The notes under the pieces were generated by a model. The model saw only the letters and a program-made list of their open reading frames with translations, did no database searches and was not told where the DNA came from. A stretch of 64,000 nt of DNA from JAXMHQ01 sp046346665 (GTDB lineage Bacteria > Verrucomicrobiota > Verrucomicrobiia > Limisphaerales > JAXMHQ01): positions 59,449 through 123,448 of the forward strand of contig JAXMHQ010000010.1 of the NCBI GenBank assembly GCA_046346665.1. Direction: 5' to 3'. Below, piece by piece: positions 62,702 to 64,000 of the stretch. Every line of letters starts with the position of its first letter. Position 1 is the first letter of the stretch. The translations under genes were made by a program, and so were the position numbers.

Positions 62702-63124
62702 CTAAGACGGACCCCACAAACCGGGGCTGGATTTCAGCCGGTCAAGCACTTGCGCATCGGCTTCGGGAAATTCCAACCCGCCCACTTCCGCCGCCGTCAC
62801 CCATCGAAACGCCGCGCAACCGATCGCCTGCGGCTCATGACGCAGCCAGCGGCACAGGTAAAATCGCAGGTCCACCCGCTTGCCCGGATACTCGTGCTCG
62901 ACGCGGGCGAAGAACTCGAGGATCCGGACTTCGATGCCGAGTTCCTCCTGGAGTTCGCGTGCGAGGCATTGTTCAAAGGTCTCCCCGGGTTCGCGTTTGC
63001 CGCCGGGGAATTCCCAGAGCCCGGCAAGATGCCCGCCGGCGGGACGCTGGGTGACGAGCAATCGGCCGTCCCGGAAAACCAGGGCCGCCGCCACTTCGAC
63101 GGGCGGGGTGGATTCGGCATTCAT
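62702..63124 (-). CDS. NUDIX hydrolase, MutT-like (8-oxo-dGTP diphosphatase type)
   Basis: The 140-residue protein reads MNAESTPPVEVAAALVFRDG, then the complete NUDIX box in LWEFPGGKREPGETFEQCLA and RELQEELGI, and ends with RWVTAAEVGGLEFPEADA. The box residues that bind metal are all present. MutT proteins remove oxidised nucleotides. The ATG at 63122-63124 fits; the longer upstream frame lies over the neighbouring dehydrogenase gene. Confidence 0.88.
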   Translation of the reverse strand: MNAESTPPVEVAAALVFRDGRLLVTQRPAGGHLAGLWEFPGGKREPGETFEQCLARELQEELGIEVRILEFFARVEHEYPGKRVDLRFYLCRWLRHEPQAIGCAAFRWVTAAEVGGLEFPEADAQVLDRLKSSPGLWGPS

Positions 63125-63141
63125 CCCGTGGCCGGCGGCGC

Positions 63142-64000
63142 TCAGCGGCCGATGCTCTTGTAGATGAACCCGAGCCGCTCCATTTCCGCGGGATCGAACA
63201 AATTGCGGCCGTCGAACAGGATCGGGTGCGACATGGATTTGCGGGCGCGGTCGAGATCGAGTTTCTTGAACTCCTCCCATTCCGTCGCGATCACCAGCGC
63301 GTCGCATCCGTCCGCCACGGCGTTCATGTCCTCGACAAACGTCACGCCCTTCAACAGGCCCGCGGCCTTTTCCATCGCCTTGGGATCGTGCACCCGGAGC
63401 GTGGCGCCTTCCTTCTGGAGGCGCTGGCACAATTCGATGGCGGGCGACATGCGGACGTCGTCGGTGTTCTGCTTGAACGCGAGCCCGAGCACCCCGATTT
63501 TCTTGTCCTTGAGCACCCAGAGGGTGTCCAGGATTTTTTTGACGAACCGGTTCATCTGGTCCGTGTTGATGCGCTGGACTTCCTTGAGCAGGCCGAAATC
63601 GTAACCGAGCTGTTCGGCGATCTTGATGAACGCGCTGAGGTCCTTGGGAAAGCAACTGCCGCCGAAACCCAGGGACGCGTTCAGGAACCGCCGGCCGATG
63701 CGGTCGTCCATGCCCATGCCGTTGGCGACTTCCTGGACGTTCGCGCCCGTGGCTTCGCAGACGACGGACACGGCGTTGATGTAGGAAATCTTAAGCGCCA
63801 GGAACGAATTCGAGGCGTGCTTGATCAGCTCGGCGGAATTGATGTCCGTGACGATGATTGGCGCCTTGAAGGGCGCGTAGACTTCCTTCATCGACGCGAC
63901 GGGCCGCTGGGACTTGACGCCGATGACCACGCGGTCGGGTTTCATCAGGTCCTCGACGGCGAATCCTTCGCGGAGAAATTCCGGGTTGCTGACGACGTCG
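63142..64000 (-). CDS. UDP-glucose/GDP-mannose 6-dehydrogenase family protein, 5' end beyond window
   Basis: The part inside the window (about 286 residues) reads from SNPEFLREGFAVEDLMKPDR to YKSIGR. It has the catalytic Cys in LGFGGSCFPKDLSAFI, ELIKHASNSFLALKISYINA and the NAD-binding third domain IGVLGLAFKQNTDDVRMSPA. It makes UDP-glucuronate or a related sugar acid for surface polysaccharide. The N-terminal Rossmann domain lies past base 64000. Confidence 0.92.
   Translation of the reverse strand, partial: DVVSNPEFLREGFAVEDLMKPDRVVIGVKSQRPVASMKEVYAPFKAPIIVTDINSAELIKHASNSFLALKISYINAVSVVCEATGANVQEVANGMGMDDRIGRRFLNASLGFGGSCFPKDLSAFIKIAEQLGYDFGLLKEVQRINTDQMNRFVKKILDTLWVLKDKKIGVLGLAFKQNTDDVRMSPAIELCQRLQKEGATLRVHDPKAMEKAAGLLKGVTFVEDMNAVADGCDALVIATEWEEFKKLDLDRARKSMSHPILFDGRNLFDPAEMERLGFIYKSIGR

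Overview
The window is a 64 kb piece of a high-GC bacterial chromosome, probably from the phylum Verrucomicrobiota and perhaps a Pedosphaera/Limisphaera-like lineage. That placement is inference. It rests on the gene style (autotransporter-type secreted proteins, a Wsp-like chemosensory cluster, short Tat-exported dehydrogenase subunits), a ribosomal cluster lacking L30 and adk, and very many intergenic short-period repeats. No rRNA, tRNA or CRISPR array was seen.

Layout. 1-2.4 kb: the end of a Gfo/Idh/MocA oxidoreductase, a GNAT acetyltransferase and a zinc-ribbon membrane protein. 2.4-16.1 kb, minus strand: one long ribosomal cluster, in transcription order rplB-rpsS-rplV-rpsC-rplP-rpmC-rpsQ-rplN-rplX-rplE-rpsN-rpsH-rplF-rplR-rpsE-rplO-secY-map-infA-rpmJ-rpsM-rpsK-rpsD-rpoA-rplQ, closed by a strong terminator. 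16.5-23.2 kb, plus strand: a receiver protein, a small membrane protein, a periplasmic dehydrogenase module (Tat subunit, GMC flavoprotein, eight-heme cytochrome), then ccsA/hemX-like and hemA genes. Reading frames are broken from 17.4 kb on, and increasingly so in ccsA and hemA. 23.3-28.4 kb: a WalJ-like hydrolase, an RNA methyltransferase, a large secreted lysyl-oxidase protein and a GNAT protein. 28.4-31.2 kb, minus: gcvT-gcvH-glutaredoxin-lipA (glycine cleavage and lipoylation). 31.4-39.8 kb: flavin reductases including an NfnAB/SudAB pair, an HDOD protein, ParA, HPF, an amidohydrolase, a site-2 protease and pabA/trpG.

39.8-47.5 kb: the most interesting system. It is a Wsp-like chemosensory operon (MCP, two CheW proteins, a CheA-receiver hybrid). 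The expected diguanylate-cyclase output protein is replaced by a protein whose WspR-like receiver is joined to a histidine kinase, two more receivers and an HPt domain. 47.6-54.3 kb: a CvpA-like membrane protein, an overlapping set of polyprenyl synthase, ECF sigma and candidate anti-sigma genes, a Ski2-like helicase and a Cys-rich small protein. 54.4-59.7 kb: a damaged region holding a broken esterase, a repeat cluster, a broken PQQ-type beta-propeller gene that ends at a T20/A31 homopolymer join, and a frameshifted autotransporter-like gene. 59.7-64 kb, minus: rpsO-pnp, a NUDIX hydrolase and the 3' part of a UDP-glucose dehydrogenase gene.

Running through the whole window are several families of intergenic repeats: degenerate tandem repeats of 7-9 nt that often fold into hairpins, a REP-like GCCGCAATC hairpin, a GGTGGGGCGAGACTCC element and a GGGAGGG hairpin. 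They lie even between ribosomal protein genes and supply the last codons or stop codons of some genes.
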